Shown here: positions 1 to 7,483 of the stretch, in pieces | Layout of the letters: each line of letters starts with the position of its first letter | How positions within the stretch are numbered: position 1 is the stretch's first letter | NCBI RefSeq assembly: GCF_040939125.1 | Contig: NZ_CP162495.1 | Coordinates: forward strand, 3,038,001-3,102,000 | Reading direction: 5' to 3' | Source: Clostridium sp. BJN0013 | Lineage (GTDB): Bacteria; Bacillota; Clostridia; Clostridiales; Clostridiaceae | DNA: 64,000 nt | Notes under the pieces: model-generated | What the model saw: only the letters and a program-made list of their open reading frames with translations | The model's database searches: none | What the model was told of the DNA's origin: nothing | Position numbers and translations under genes: made by a program

Positions 1-1
1 C

Positions 2-259
2 AATGAAAAAGTTGAAAATTCTTATAACTTTGAAGCTCCCATGTATTGCCCATACTGCTCAATGCCTTATACTAGACCAATTCAAGATAAATATACGGAT
101 GTAAATCCTTATGATGAAGACTTTGATGAAAATTTTGATTATGACTTCAATCCTGGATATAGACAAAGACGTCGTAGAAGACGTAGAAGACGTAGAGGGC
201 ATAGACGTGGATTCCCTCTTTGGCCATTAATATTTTTCTATGATGACTGGTATTGGTAA
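2..259 (+). CDS. Arg-rich, charge-segregated small protein (5' partial)
   Basis: The reading frame is open from the window edge, so the start is missing. Residues before the first internal Met (KVENSYNFEAP) align with the paralogue at 14749-15051 (TVENSYDFNTP), which shows the gene begins outside the window. The visible protein has a CPYCSMPY segment, an acidic middle rich in Asp, Glu, Phe and Tyr, a run of about ten arginines, and an aromatic end (YDDWYW). The poly-Arg stretch is encoded by a short repeating cgtagaagacgtaga pattern. I do not recognise a named family. The setting, with DUF3231 and SASP genes nearby, makes a spore-associated or nucleic-acid-binding role possible, but this is inference only. 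Confidence 0.7.
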   Translation, partial: NEKVENSYNFEAPMYCPYCSMPYTRPIQDKYTDVNPYDEDFDENFDYDFNPGYRQRRRRRRRRRRGHRRGFPLWPLIFFYDDWYW

Positions 260-418
260 TAAAAAATATTTTACACTTTATAAATATACTTAATCTAATT
301 ATTATAAAAAATAAGAGATACCTATTCTATTTCTCTCTGATTATACCGAGAAATATCTATAATATCATGTTCATAATATTATGATGCTACTAGCTCTGTC
401 AATAATCTCAGATAAAAA

Positions 419-545
419 ATAAGCACCCTAAATTGATGAGTGCTTATTTTCAACAATATTATTTTAAAAGGAGATTAATTTAATATATCAGCTTCTGGCA
501 GTTGCATTTCAATTTATCGTGCCCTGCAACTACAGACACCAGTTT
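419..545 (+). repeat. Structured repeat, family A, copy 1
   Basis: The unit begins with a GCAC/GTGC hairpin (420-446), then a T-rich stretch, an AAAAGGAGAT segment, and a core hairpin whose stem is AGTTGCA/TGCAACT (500-531). The loop contains GTGCC and the stem is followed by ACAGACACC. Copies lie at 13760-13885 and 14206-14330. In those two copies the outer stem pair is G-C instead of A-T, a compensating change that supports a folded RNA or DNA. Function is unknown. Confidence 0.6.
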
Positions 546-583
546 GGTAATCACCATTACTTAAATGATTTTTAAATTTATTT

Positions 584-805
584 TTAATTAACGCTTAAAT
601 GTCTGATATATATAGAAAGTTGAAATTGAATATTTGTATATCCATCAAATGTAATCAATCGAGGATCAGGTTTGGGTATTACTTCAACTTCACAGTTTCC
701 ATTTAGTCTTTTATGTTCAAATTCAATTTCTTCTATTTTACTTTCTAAATCTTCTAATTTATTTGTACTATAAACTACAGTAGCATTCGGAAAATCATAC
801 ATCAT
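584..805 (-). CDS. Hypothetical 73-residue protein
   Basis: This small ORF encodes a protein with a central charged segment (KLEDLESKIEEIEFEHKRL) likely to be a short coiled coil, followed by a Pro/Asp-rich piece and a hydrophobic end. The segment AAAGGG lies five bases before the ATG at 805, so that start is preferred over a GTG two codons upstream that abuts the ribosome binding site. It stands alone between structured repeats. No family is recognised. Confidence 0.5.
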   Translation of the reverse strand: MMYDFPNATVVYSTNKLEDLESKIEEIEFEHKRLNGNCEVEVIPKPDPRLITFDGYTNIQFQLSIYIRHLSVN

Positions 806-875
806 ACTCACCCTTTCAAATAGTTATTTTTCATTTCCTCTAAGACTATTTCCTTAGGACACTTATAATTATATA

Positions 876-912
876 TAGTATTTATTACAATTTAATGTCA
901 TATTTATTAACT
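876..912. repeat. Dispersed short repeat (TATAGTATTTATTACAA type)
   Basis: A short AT-rich block of the form TATxGTATTTxTTACAAxxTAATxTC occurs here, again at about 13940-13967, and partly at about 33975-34000. Two of the three copies lie close to family A or B hairpins. A hairpin of the form CCTCTAAG...CTTAGG is also shared (838-859 and 14033-14055), though its order relative to this block differs between the two places. This indicates modular, rearranged repeats with no visible coding role. Confidence 0.45.
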
Positions 913-953
913 ATCTATAACAAATTTCATTATTTTATGAACAAAATGAAAAT

Positions 954-1079
954 AGGCACTATTTTAACAGTGCCTACCTTCTGGATATATACTATAGTAT
1001 AATTTTTATTTATGGTTTCCCGCATTGGAAGCCTCATTTAACCTCGAGGCTAGAGGTATAATCTTAAGGGAGAATTCGT
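954..1079 (+). repeat. Structured leader repeat, family B, copy 1
   Basis: The unit has an AGGCACT/AGTGCCT hairpin (954-975), a TATAGTATAAT promoter-like segment (about 993-1003), then GGTTTCCCGC, a hairpin with stem AGCCTC/GAGGCT (about 1030-1051), AGAGGTATA and AAGGGAGA, a ribosome binding site just before ATG at 1080. The second copy (15806-15930) has stem AGCCCC/GGGGCT, a compensating change. TTTCCC can pair with GGGAGA, so the site could be hidden by its own leader. The ATG opens a 46-codon frame that runs into the DUF3231 gene on the other strand and is probably a remnant. Confidence 0.55.
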
Positions 1080-1096
1080 ATGAGTTACCATCAATA

Positions 1097-2101
1097 TCAA
1101 ATTTCTACCAAATTTTCATGGTTTATTGCCTGTGGAGGCTGTTCAAACCATTCATTATCAATCATGATATCTATACCATCTTTAGAATACTCCATAGCTT
1201 CATCTAGATATTTCCTGTAGGTAGCCTTCAAGTCACTTCTCATTATATTTCCCAATGCTATACCTATACTACCTATCTTTAACCTATACATTATAAAAAT
1301 TTTGCTTAACATAAGTTTATCTGAAAATGGTGAAATTGTTGAGTCAGTTACATATGAATCTGAAGAACTTCCAATTGGAATACCTTCATCTATTAAGAAT
1401 GAATTGAAACCATCATTTTGTTTAATTGCAAGAGTTATAACTCTTGATATATAATTAGAAACTTCTTTACTTTTACATACTTGATTGAAACCAACTAGTA
1501 AAGCTTTTCTTATCACAGTATCATTCGTGATGGAAACAATGTCAGTTATTTCACTGGTAAGCAATGGTCTCTTTTTTCCAAACTTATCTAAAATAAAACT
1601 TTTATTTTTTACATATTCAACTTCTTTAGGCACTTCTACCTGGGGTGCTTTAACAAAAATACCCTTTGATAAGCCCAGCTCTGCCGTTCTGTTATAAACT
1701 TCAGCACTTTCTTGAATACATTTTGAGAAGTAATTTCTAATATCAGAACGTGTTATACGACTTAAAATCACACTATAACTACGTACTGCTGCTCTTGCCT
1801 CATATGCTACATACTGCAAGTAGAGAGTGTCAGTAAATAAACGTGGAGCATTTACATCGACATCGCTATCTGTAAGACCTTCTGGTAAAGGTAGTTCCTC
1901 CTGATTAAATAAATCAGTTAATAATTCAATACGCTGATTAGATAAATTTAAGACATGTTGTAAAATATCACAAATTTCATCATCATCAACTCTGTTAGAA
2001 AAATATTTAATTATGTGCGCAACTAAATTTTCACCCATATAAGAGTTCCAAATACCTGATATTTCTGATGAAACTAATGGTATTTTTGTGGTGTTTCCCA
2101 T
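1097..2101 (-). CDS. DUF3231 family protein
   Basis: The 334-residue protein matches from memory the DUF3231 family of spore-forming Firmicutes: two related helical halves of about 160 residues. The first carries EISGIWNSYMGENL, LPLPEGLTDSDVDVNAPRLF and ITRSDIRNYF. The second carries SEITDIVSITND, PIGSSSDSYVTDSTISPFSD and GNIMRSDL. The C-terminus DNEWFEQPPQA is also typical of the family. Length is normal and the gene looks intact. GGAGG lies eight bases before the ATG. The biochemical role of the family is not known to me; helical-bundle resemblance and occurrence in spore formers suggest a coat-like or ferritin-like fold. It is monocistronic here. Confidence 0.85.
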   Translation of the reverse strand: MGNTTKIPLVSSEISGIWNSYMGENLVAHIIKYFSNRVDDDEICDILQHVLNLSNQRIELLTDLFNQEELPLPEGLTDSDVDVNAPRLFTDTLYLQYVAYEARAAVRSYSVILSRITRSDIRNYFSKCIQESAEVYNRTAELGLSKGIFVKAPQVEVPKEVEYVKNKSFILDKFGKKRPLLTSEITDIVSITNDTVIRKALLVGFNQVCKSKEVSNYISRVITLAIKQNDGFNSFLIDEGIPIGSSSDSYVTDSTISPFSDKLMLSKIFIMYRLKIGSIGIALGNIMRSDLKATYRKYLDEAMEYSKDGIDIMIDNEWFEQPPQAINHENLVEI

Positions 2102-2479
2102 TTATATAACCTCCAATATAAAATAATTATTAAAATTAATATTCCCAAATATTTTTATTAAATACTAAATTATTTCATTCTAAGCACTAGATCACAAAAT
2201 AGTGTTAGGACTATAGCCATCCCTTCAGAATTGATTTCAATACTAAAAACATACAAATTACAGCAGCAGAAAGAAAAGTCCGTAACTGATAATAATTTTG
2301 TATTTACAACAGCTACTAGTAAAGTTATATACGCAAAAATCTACTTCAAATTTATAAAAGTCTTTTAAAAAAGCAAACATACCATATCGTAAATTCCATT
2401 GTTTAAGACACACTTATAATTCATGCTGCTGAAACCTCGAATAATTTATTTTAACAATAGACTTAGGGGGAATTTTAAT
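2102..2479. other. Intergenic region without a recognisable gene
   Basis: The stretch is AT-rich. No open frame of useful length, tRNA-like fold or strong terminator hairpin was seen. It separates the DUF3231 gene from the integrase remnant at 2480 and may contain a decayed prophage end. Confidence 0.4.
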
Positions 2480-2575
2480 ATGGCAAGGAAAACTAATATT
2501 GAAATAAACAGTTCTCAATACTATAGAATTATGGCTGTAATTGGCCGCGATAGCAACGGTAGATTAGTAAGATAA
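2480..2575 (+). pseudogene. Tyrosine integrase N-terminal remnant
   Basis: Only 31 codons remain (MARKTNIEINSSQYYRI...GRDSNGRLVR). They align with the start of the integrase at 54119 (MAIKTNFEVSGKEYYRI...GMDANGKRIR), the AP2-like arm region of tyrosine recombinases. The frame ends where the paralogue continues into KQFIGKS. A GGGGG-type ribosome binding site is still present. It marks prophage-derived DNA; catalytic C-terminal pieces lie at 18872-19396 and 54119-55204. Confidence 0.7.
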
Positions 2576-2582
2576 CAAGGGT

Positions 2583-2762
2583 ATGGACACGTTCAACGAT
2601 GAGCTTTTCGATCTGTTATATGAGAAGGTATTTGAGTTAGCAGCTATATATACTCCGAGCTATGATCTAAACATATATGATGAAAGAGTGAAAGAAGAAA
2701 TTGCAAGACAATTTGGAAGAAAGAATATGGAATGGTTCTATGATACGTGGAAAAAGATTTGA
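2583..2762 (+). CDS. Hypothetical 59-residue protein next to SASP
   Basis: The protein (MDTFNDELFDLLYEKVFELA...) ends with VKEEIARQFGRK and WFYDTWKKI. It has a clear paralogue at 25697-25861, where the ending is VKEEVARQFGKE and WLYDTWKKI. Both copies sit directly upstream of, and convergent with, an alpha/beta SASP gene and share the same terminator arrangement. No strong ribosome binding site is visible. Conservation of the C-terminal half across two diverged copies supports a real gene. I do not recognise the family. Confidence 0.6.
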   Translation: MDTFNDELFDLLYEKVFELAAIYTPSYDLNIYDERVKEEIARQFGRKNMEWFYDTWKKI

Positions 2763-2815
2763 GGGCTGTAGCTCTCTTGTTTTAGTTAAAGCCTGCACCC
2801 CTTAAGGTACAGGCT
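2758..2815. terminator. Back-to-back terminators between the 59-aa gene and SASP
   Basis: A GAG...CTC hairpin followed by TTGTTTT ends the plus-strand gene. A second hairpin, GCCTGCACC/GGTACAGGC (2791-2815), with T-rich flanks serves the minus-strand SASP gene. The same arrangement recurs at 25858-25913. Confidence 0.65.
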
Positions 2816-2872
2816 TCTCATTACTTTATTATTTTAAGTCTTTCTCATAAGCCCTAGCCATTTTATTACCAT

Positions 2873-3052
2873 CTACTGTTTCAGCTCATAAGCCTTAGCA
2901 TTTTTATTACCGCCTACTGTTCCAGCTTTTCTGGTAGTTAGCTCTCCATTATAGATTTCCTTTGAATCTATTCCAATTTCTTTATCTGGTTCTCTCTTGA
3001 ACTTAGCTACTTTAGCTCCTGGTGCTACTAAATTACTATTGTTACGTGCCAT
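2873..3052 (-). CDS. Alpha/beta-type small acid-soluble spore protein, altered C-terminus
   Basis: SASPs coat and protect spore DNA and are cut by the Gpr protease on germination. The start is placed at the ATG reading MARNNSNLVAPGA, seven bases after AGAGGTG, not at the GTG inside that ribosome binding site. Family marks are EIGID (the Gpr cleavage region) and YNGELTTRKAGTVGGN. The usual ending with a Lys-rich, Tyr-containing helix is changed to KNAKAYELKQ because the last 40-odd bases are tandemly duplicated out of frame: the original ending (NKMARAYEKDLK) is still readable just downstream in another frame. It may be partly functional. The paralogue at 25928-26122 is regular. Confidence 0.85.
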   Translation of the reverse strand: MARNNSNLVAPGAKVAKFKREPDKEIGIDSKEIYNGELTTRKAGTVGGNKNAKAYELKQ

Positions 3053-3079
3053 AACAAACACCTCTTTCTAGAGCAATTT

Positions 3080-3230
3080 TTAATGCTACATTTAAAGTTT
3101 GTACAATTCTATAAAAAATACTCTAGGTAATTAAATGAATTTTTGAAAAATAAATATAAAATGTTTGGAGTTGAGTATAATGCTTAATGTCATAAGAATA
3201 CTTTAAAATCACTCATTATTGTTCTAACTG
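3080..3230. repeat. Duplicated segment upstream of SASP
   Basis: The sequence from TGCTACATTTAAAGTTTG through ATGCTTAATGTCA is nearly identical to about 26152-26265. Together with the small ORF, terminators and SASP this makes a block of about 650 bases present twice in the window. Confidence 0.7.
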
Positions 3231-3370
3231 GTAAAAACCCTGGCATTGCCGGAGCTTTTATTATAAAAATTTTTATTTAAAAAATACCTTGTATTTTAAT
3301 TAAATTTGAGCATACTATTATTATAGTTATTCCTTTCAAATTTTTAGCTGACCTTTGGTCAGCTTTTTGT

Positions 3371-3461
3371 ATTTTCCTTATAGGTAGTCTAAAATCTGAT
3401 ATGAATTTCAAAAGAAGGTGTATTAATTGAAGTTTCAATTCCTTATAGGTAGTCTAAAATT
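3371..3461 (-). CRISPR. Two-repeat CRISPR remnant
   Basis: A 5'-degenerate repeat (3371-3396), a 35-base spacer (3397-3431) and a full repeat (3432-3461, last base changed) match the repeat unit of the array at 23489-23986. Read on the minus strand, the repeat ends in ATTGAAAC, the usual crRNA handle, so transcription should run toward lower coordinates. The flank at 3462-3502 is the same leader as in the large array, with ATTATA (-10, 3475-3480) and TATCAA (-35, 3497-3502) in reverse complement. No cas gene is nearby. Confidence 0.8.
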
Positions 3462-3753
3462 TCATCCAATTATTATTATAACAGGGTTTATGAAAATATC
3501 AATATAATTAGGAACCAAGCATAAAATATGGTAACTCGGACAATGCTTAATACCATAAAAATAATTATCTCACCAAATAGTTTTAATCTATAAAAGCCCT
3601 GGGATATGCTTTCATCTTAATTGTATACAATCCTATTTGCATAAGATTAAAAAGATGTCTAATAAATAAAAATATTTTATAACCACTGACAAAATCATTT
3701 AAAATAAATATTTGATAAAGCATGTCTATAATGTTCTTTTAATTAAATAAATT

Positions 3754-4261
3754 TCATTTGTTCTCCAGAAGAATCATCTTATACCTCCTATTTTTACAAC
3801 ATGATCCTCCGCATCTAAATTCAAATGAAAAATTCCAAGGTATTTTCTCAAGCACATTCAAATCGTTATCAAATAATGACGTTTGATTTATAATAGCTTG
3901 CTGCTTTGGGGTCCAATCTTTATTTGTAGGCTTAATAACTAGATCATATACTTTTGAAGGTCTTATCAATGCAAGTGAAACATTATCTTTTTTATACATG
4001 TTTTCAACTTCACTCATACTATTTTTAAGTAATGGTAAAATATATTTTTCCCTTTCTTCTAAATCTTTGACAGAATCCAGCTTTCTTATTATTTTTATCG
4101 TATCGCCATTCGCCTTATAGCTTTCAGCTCTTTTATCAGTTGTATTTTCCTTTACATCTACTTCAATCCAAGTATATTTTTGAAATTTTTGTTCTGGTTT
4201 TAAATATCTAAATTGAATTGGATATAACCGTATCCAATTGTATACAATACATTTTTTTCAT
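3754..4261 (-). pseudogene. Broken gene of a WIRLYP-motif hypothetical family
   Basis: A long frame reads NWIRLYPIQFRYL, then KYTWIEVDVKENTTDKRAESY, and ends FEFRCGGSCCKNRRYKM. This order is familiar from uncharacterised bacterial proteins whose N-terminus carries a YxxP...YDELVCTAG segment. Here GGAGGTG and ATG (4261) still exist, but the first codons (MKKMYCIQLD) run in a different frame and about 25 N-terminal codons are missing, consistent with an internal deletion. The last 87 codons alone form an ORF starting at 4017, which is not the true start. Confidence 0.6.
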
Positions 4262-4375
4262 ATATTTTACACCTCCTTATTAATAATTTTATATGATATT
4301 TATTATTATTATACATTAATTTCACAAAGAGTAAAGCCTAGGAGCAATTTTACACCACGCAATATCAAGATACGC

Positions 4376-4860
4376 ACTGTCAAAAAAATAGTATGATCAT
4401 TATTCAATCATACTATTTGGAGTGTGAATCTGAAAAAAATTAAATTATATTGGTTGTAAAAAATTAATTAAGGCAATTAACCTTGTAAGTATATAATATA
4501 TGATTTTATAAGACATGTAAATGGTTTCAGACATAAATATTTACATAAATCAATCGAATATATAATTAAGTACACAAATATTTAGTATTTATATTTCTAT
4601 TAAAATAGCATTTTATTAACCTTAAAAAGGAGATGAATGTTTTTATGAAAAAAATCAAGTTAATACTAAAAAAATTAGAAAGACAACGAGAGTTACTTGA
4701 ACAGGAAATGAATCAAAGCGAAGATTTATCTAGTCCTGAAATAATTAAGGAAAGTCAAAAGTTAGATTTAATTTTAAATGAATACGCAAGTGCCATTAGG
4801 AGTTTAAAAATATAATTATGAGTTAACAGAGCATAGATTAATTTCTATGCTCTTTTTAGT
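4376..4860. repeat. Duplicated Spo0E-gene segment, copy 1
   Basis: About 480 bases, beginning with the hairpin AATAGTATGATCATT...TCATACTATT and ending beyond the Spo0E-like gene, are almost identical to 31012-31495. The duplication covers the upstream region, the gene and the following terminator area, so it is a recent copy of a whole cassette. Confidence 0.8.
4645..4815 (+). CDS. Spo0E-like aspartyl-phosphate phosphatase
   Basis: Spo0E-family proteins are short helical hairpins that remove phosphate from Spo0A~P and delay sporulation. This 56-residue protein starts MKKIKLILKKLERQ and carries the family signature in SQKLDLILNEY (consensus SQxLDxxI) in its second helix. AAAGGAG lies 12 bases before the ATG at 4645; an ATG directly abutting the AGGAG (4633) is less likely. 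It is nearly identical to 31285-31455. Confidence 0.8.
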   Translation: MKKIKLILKKLERQRELLEQEMNQSEDLSSPEIIKESQKLDLILNEYASAIRSLKI

Positions 4861-5009
4861 TCTATAACATACCTTTTACGTAATAACAAAAACAAGCCTA
4901 CCAAAAAAATCTTCAATAGGCTTTATTTTTATACATACTATGATAATTATTAAGAAATTTAAATATGATAATTATTAAGAAATTTAAAATTGAAACCATG
5001 AACGCAAGT

Positions 5010-5573
5010 TTAGTTATTGTTACACTTATATAAATAAAGTCCTTCTGTAGTTGCCATTTTTTCCATTAATCCCATAGATCCTTCTTTATTAGAATACAAA
5101 GAACAATTTAGGCCATTCCCTAGCCAGCAAATGATTTCCATATCTTCAAAAACTAATATGCTATATAATTTTTCTCTCATTCCTAATTTTATTAATAACT
5201 CTAATTCATAAACATTATTTATTAATTTTGTTTCATTTTCACTATCTTTTATTGATTTAAAATATTTTATATCATCAGAATTTTTAAATAAATTTTCGCA
5301 GTTACATTCAAATACAAATGCCTTTGTTTTGTTATATAACCATATTTTTTTCAACAAATTAATAAATTTATTTTCATTTACAAGAAAACTACTTTGATTT
5401 TTATCATCAATAAGAGAATCATATACTATTTCATATTGGCTAAACTTATCTGCATCTAATATCTTCTTAGGGAATATGTCTATCAAAAAATATTCATATT
5501 TATTAATTAAACTTTCTAATTCATCTAAAAAAGGTTCTATTTCTTTATCTGTAAATATACGTTCTATTTTCAT
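5010..5573 (-). CDS. Putative immunity protein of a polymorphic-toxin pair
   Basis: The 187-residue protein is rich in Lys, Glu, Asn and Phe, has no signal peptide or membrane segment, and contains a central CNCENLF and a C-terminal LYLYKCNNN. It lies 11 bases downstream of a short ORF whose sequence looks like the C-terminal nuclease domain of a polymorphic toxin, the normal order for toxin then immunity gene. A TAAGGAGAT site precedes the ATG. I cannot name an Imm family. The role rests on gene order. Confidence 0.45.
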   Translation of the reverse strand: MKIERIFTDKEIEPFLDELESLINKYEYFLIDIFPKKILDADKFSQYEIVYDSLIDDKNQSSFLVNENKFINLLKKIWLYNKTKAFVFECNCENLFKNSDDIKYFKSIKDSENETKLINNVYELELLIKLGMREKLYSILVFEDMEIICWLGNGLNCSLYSNKEGSMGLMEKMATTEGLYLYKCNNN

Positions 5574-5584
5574 TAATAATCTCC

Positions 5585-5797
5585 TTATTTCCTTAAAATA
5601 GTTCCATCTTCGCCAAGGGACGCTACTCTATCTCCATTAGGCTTTTTTAGCTTCCACTTACTATCACCGTGCCCTGCTGTATCTTTTTCTATAGTCCACC
5701 CACCATCTTCTTTATATGCTGTTCTGCCTCTAACTTTTTGTTTAAATTTTCCTGAGTTTACAGTTTTACCATCTTTTTTTAACCTTTTCTCCCTCAT
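5585..5797 (-). CDS. Orphan toxin C-terminal domain (GHGxSxWKL type)
   Basis: The 70-residue product reads KKDGKTVNSGKFKQKVRGRTAY, then GGWTIEKDTAGHGDSKWKL and PNGDRVASLGEDGTILRK. The segment with Gly-His-Gly, Ser and Trp-Lys-Leu followed by RVASL and DGxILR is seen at the ends of large secreted toxins of contact-dependent and related systems, where the domain is usually a nuclease. The large N-terminal delivery part is absent: an in-frame stop lies about 30 bases upstream and there is no good ribosome binding site. It is probably a leftover cassette, together with the immunity-like gene. Confidence 0.5.
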   Translation of the reverse strand: MREKRLKKDGKTVNSGKFKQKVRGRTAYKEDGGWTIEKDTAGHGDSKWKLKKPNGDRVASLGEDGTILRK

Positions 5798-6051
5798 TTC
5801 TATTATATATTTATACTTTGACTTTAATCAACCTAGGTATTTAAAGTTATTACATAAACTTGTGAAATTATAATTTCCTTTTTGCAATTTGATATCAGAT
5901 TATATCATATGAGTCATAAGAAAAATGCTGAAATTTGTATCAATATTAAATAATTATCTACATTGCTTTTGGTAAATTAAATAAAAATAAACTATTCATA
6001 CTGTAATATTTTATGGATTAGAGTTACTTCTACGATTTAAGGTCACTAAAA
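5798..6051. other. Intergenic region
   Basis: Nothing recognisable was seen: AT-rich, no ORF, no strong hairpin. Confidence 0.35.
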
Positions 6052-6401
6052 TTAATTCTGTTCCTTCACCTCAATAGGCTTCAAAACCTCTGTGCCTATT
6101 TGTTTAACACCATTACACACTTCTTTATTTATGGCATCCAGTTCATTCTGTGTAAGCCCTGGTATTATTTCAAGCAGCCTTTTTCCCATTTCTGCCCTTT
6201 TGGTATCTCCTGCCTTAACTAAATCCTTAAATTCATCTTTCAAAACATAATACAACCCCTTAGCAATACTAAGAGCACGCTTGTAATTGTCTACTCCTTT
6301 TTTCGCCGCAAAAGCCTGTTTCTGTACCTCTACTACATCTAACCTTCTTTTGAAAATACTTGATTTAAATTTTCTCTTTTTTGTATTGTTGATAACTTCA
6401 T
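6052..6401 (-). pseudogene. Frameshifted phage lysis-end protein
   Basis: GGAGGAATAAAAA precedes an ATG at 6401 that opens MKLSTIQKRENLNQVFSKE. The frame then changes by one base near 6345 and continues as RRLDVVEVQKQAFAAKK and on to KGLYYVLKDEFKDLVKAGD, ending IGTEVLKPIEVKEQN. It lies where the holin gene lies in the second prophage (31991-32614), downstream of an endolysin gene, but has no membrane segment and is not clearly a holin. The role is unknown. Confidence 0.5.
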
Positions 6402-6452
6402 TTTTTATTCCTCCATAATCTTTATAATTTAAGAAGAGAGCCTTTCAGCTCC

Positions 6453-6857
6453 TTAGTTATTCAAAAATATACTCCATGTCTCCATCCTTAACACACCATC
6501 CGTTGGCCTTTCCCAATTCTTCTGGAGTTCAGTTACAGTTTGAAAAGTTGCTTCATTGTAGGCCATACTGGTTAGTGCATCAAATTGATTTTGGGTAAGG
6601 GTAATCCCTTTGTTGCTCAAGTCGGTCTTTAACACAGATGCATACTTTTTATTCAGCCAATCTTCAAGCATGGATGAAGCCTGTTCCTCAGTTACACTTG
6701 ACAGTCCTTTGATTTCATCCTCTGTCATGCCATACCCCAGAGTTAGAACTCCTATTTCTTCATCATGTTTTTTCAACCAAATTTCATGTTCATCTACTGT
6801 ATCATTTAGCGTTTTATGCTTCTCTTCACATAATTTTCCATCATAGCATTCGCTCAT
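6453..6857 (-). pseudogene. Chimeric lysis gene: XhlA-like start, GH24 muramidase piece, PG-binding end
   Basis: Three parts are visible in one frame. Residues 1-40 (MSECYDGKLCEEKHKTLND...) resemble the start of a phage XhlA-type protein. The middle (GYGMTEDEIKGLSS...LTQNQFDALTSMAYN) is the centre of a phage T4-type (GH24) lysozyme whose catalytic start is missing. The end (TVTELQKNWERPTDGVL...WSIFLNN) is almost identical to the last 27 residues of the endolysin at 32666. Two deletions, both in frame, have joined three genes or domains. Without the catalytic Glu region it should not cut peptidoglycan. AGGAGGTG before ATG 6857 is intact. Confidence 0.7.
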
Positions 6858-6910
6858 ATAGCACCTCCTGTAAGTAATTTTAAACACTAAAAAAGAGCCT
6901 TTTACAGCTC

Positions 6911-7087
6911 TTATTTCTTTAACTTTTCTGCTAATATTTCATTGTATTGATTTAATGTAGCATCTAATATTTTACTCATGCTAATTACTTCCTCGTCAAT
7001 TAGATTGCTTTGTTTTTTATCAATCACATCTTCTAATTGCTTTCTTAATATTTCAATGTTTTTCAGTAGTTTTTCTATTTCAGGCAT
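6911..7087 (-). CDS. Spo0E-like small protein
   Basis: The 58-residue product MPEIEKLLKNIEILRKQL...SMSKILDATLNQYNEIL has the two-helix layout of Spo0E-type Spo0A~P phosphatases, with MSKILDATLNQY in the position of SQxLDxxIxxY (Gln replaced by Lys). GAGGTG lies seven bases before the ATG at 7087. It sits between the lysis remnant and DUF1540 in the deleted prophage. The changed signature may affect activity. Confidence 0.65.
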   Translation of the reverse strand: MPEIEKLLKNIEILRKQLEDVIDKKQSNLIDEEVISMSKILDATLNQYNEILAEKLKK

Positions 7088-7296
7088 TCATACCACCTCT
7101 AAGGGTAGTATGCCCAAAATAACAAAAAGACCTAGTTACCTAAGCCTTTGTGATGTATAATCTCCCTTATCTGTTGTCAAATTCATATATTTTTCACCCT
7201 TACGTTGCTTTAATATTTTAATTGTAATTGTATAATATTTATTTTTTTATAATATACTAAATCTGTAAAATATAATTGAAAGAAGGTTTGTATATT

Positions 7297-7464
7297 ATGA
7301 GTTCTCCTAAAATGGAAGTCAAATGTGGTGTTGATTGTTGTAATTATTGGAGGGATAATTGCTGCCATGCCAGTTCTTTAGAAGTTAACCCAATGACAGG
7401 TAAAAATAAGCCTAATACTAGTGACGATACAAGTTGTACAACATTTAAACCATCATCTAAATAG
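7297..7464 (+). CDS. DUF1540 domain protein
   Basis: A 55-residue protein with the cysteine pattern of DUF1540: KCGVDCCNYWRDNCCHASSLEV followed by a Thr/Cys end (SCTTFKP). Four or more cysteines are placed for metal binding. Such small proteins are common in clostridia; their function is not established to my knowledge. The ATG at 7297, ten bases after AGAAGG, is preferred over an upstream ATG that precedes that site. A strong terminator follows at 7484-7508. Confidence 0.8.
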   Translation: MSSPKMEVKCGVDCCNYWRDNCCHASSLEVNPMTGKNKPNTSDDTSCTTFKPSSK

Positions 7465-7483
7465 AAATATTTAGATTAACTTT

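Noticed and set aside
419-545. Family A as a c-di-GMP, SAM or preQ1 riboswitch
   Set aside because: Conserved nucleotides of those classes are missing on both strands.
1080-1220. A 46-codon ORF after the family B leader
   Set aside because: It has a good ribosome site but soon reads antisense through the DUF3231 coding end. Kept only as evidence that the leader once faced a gene.
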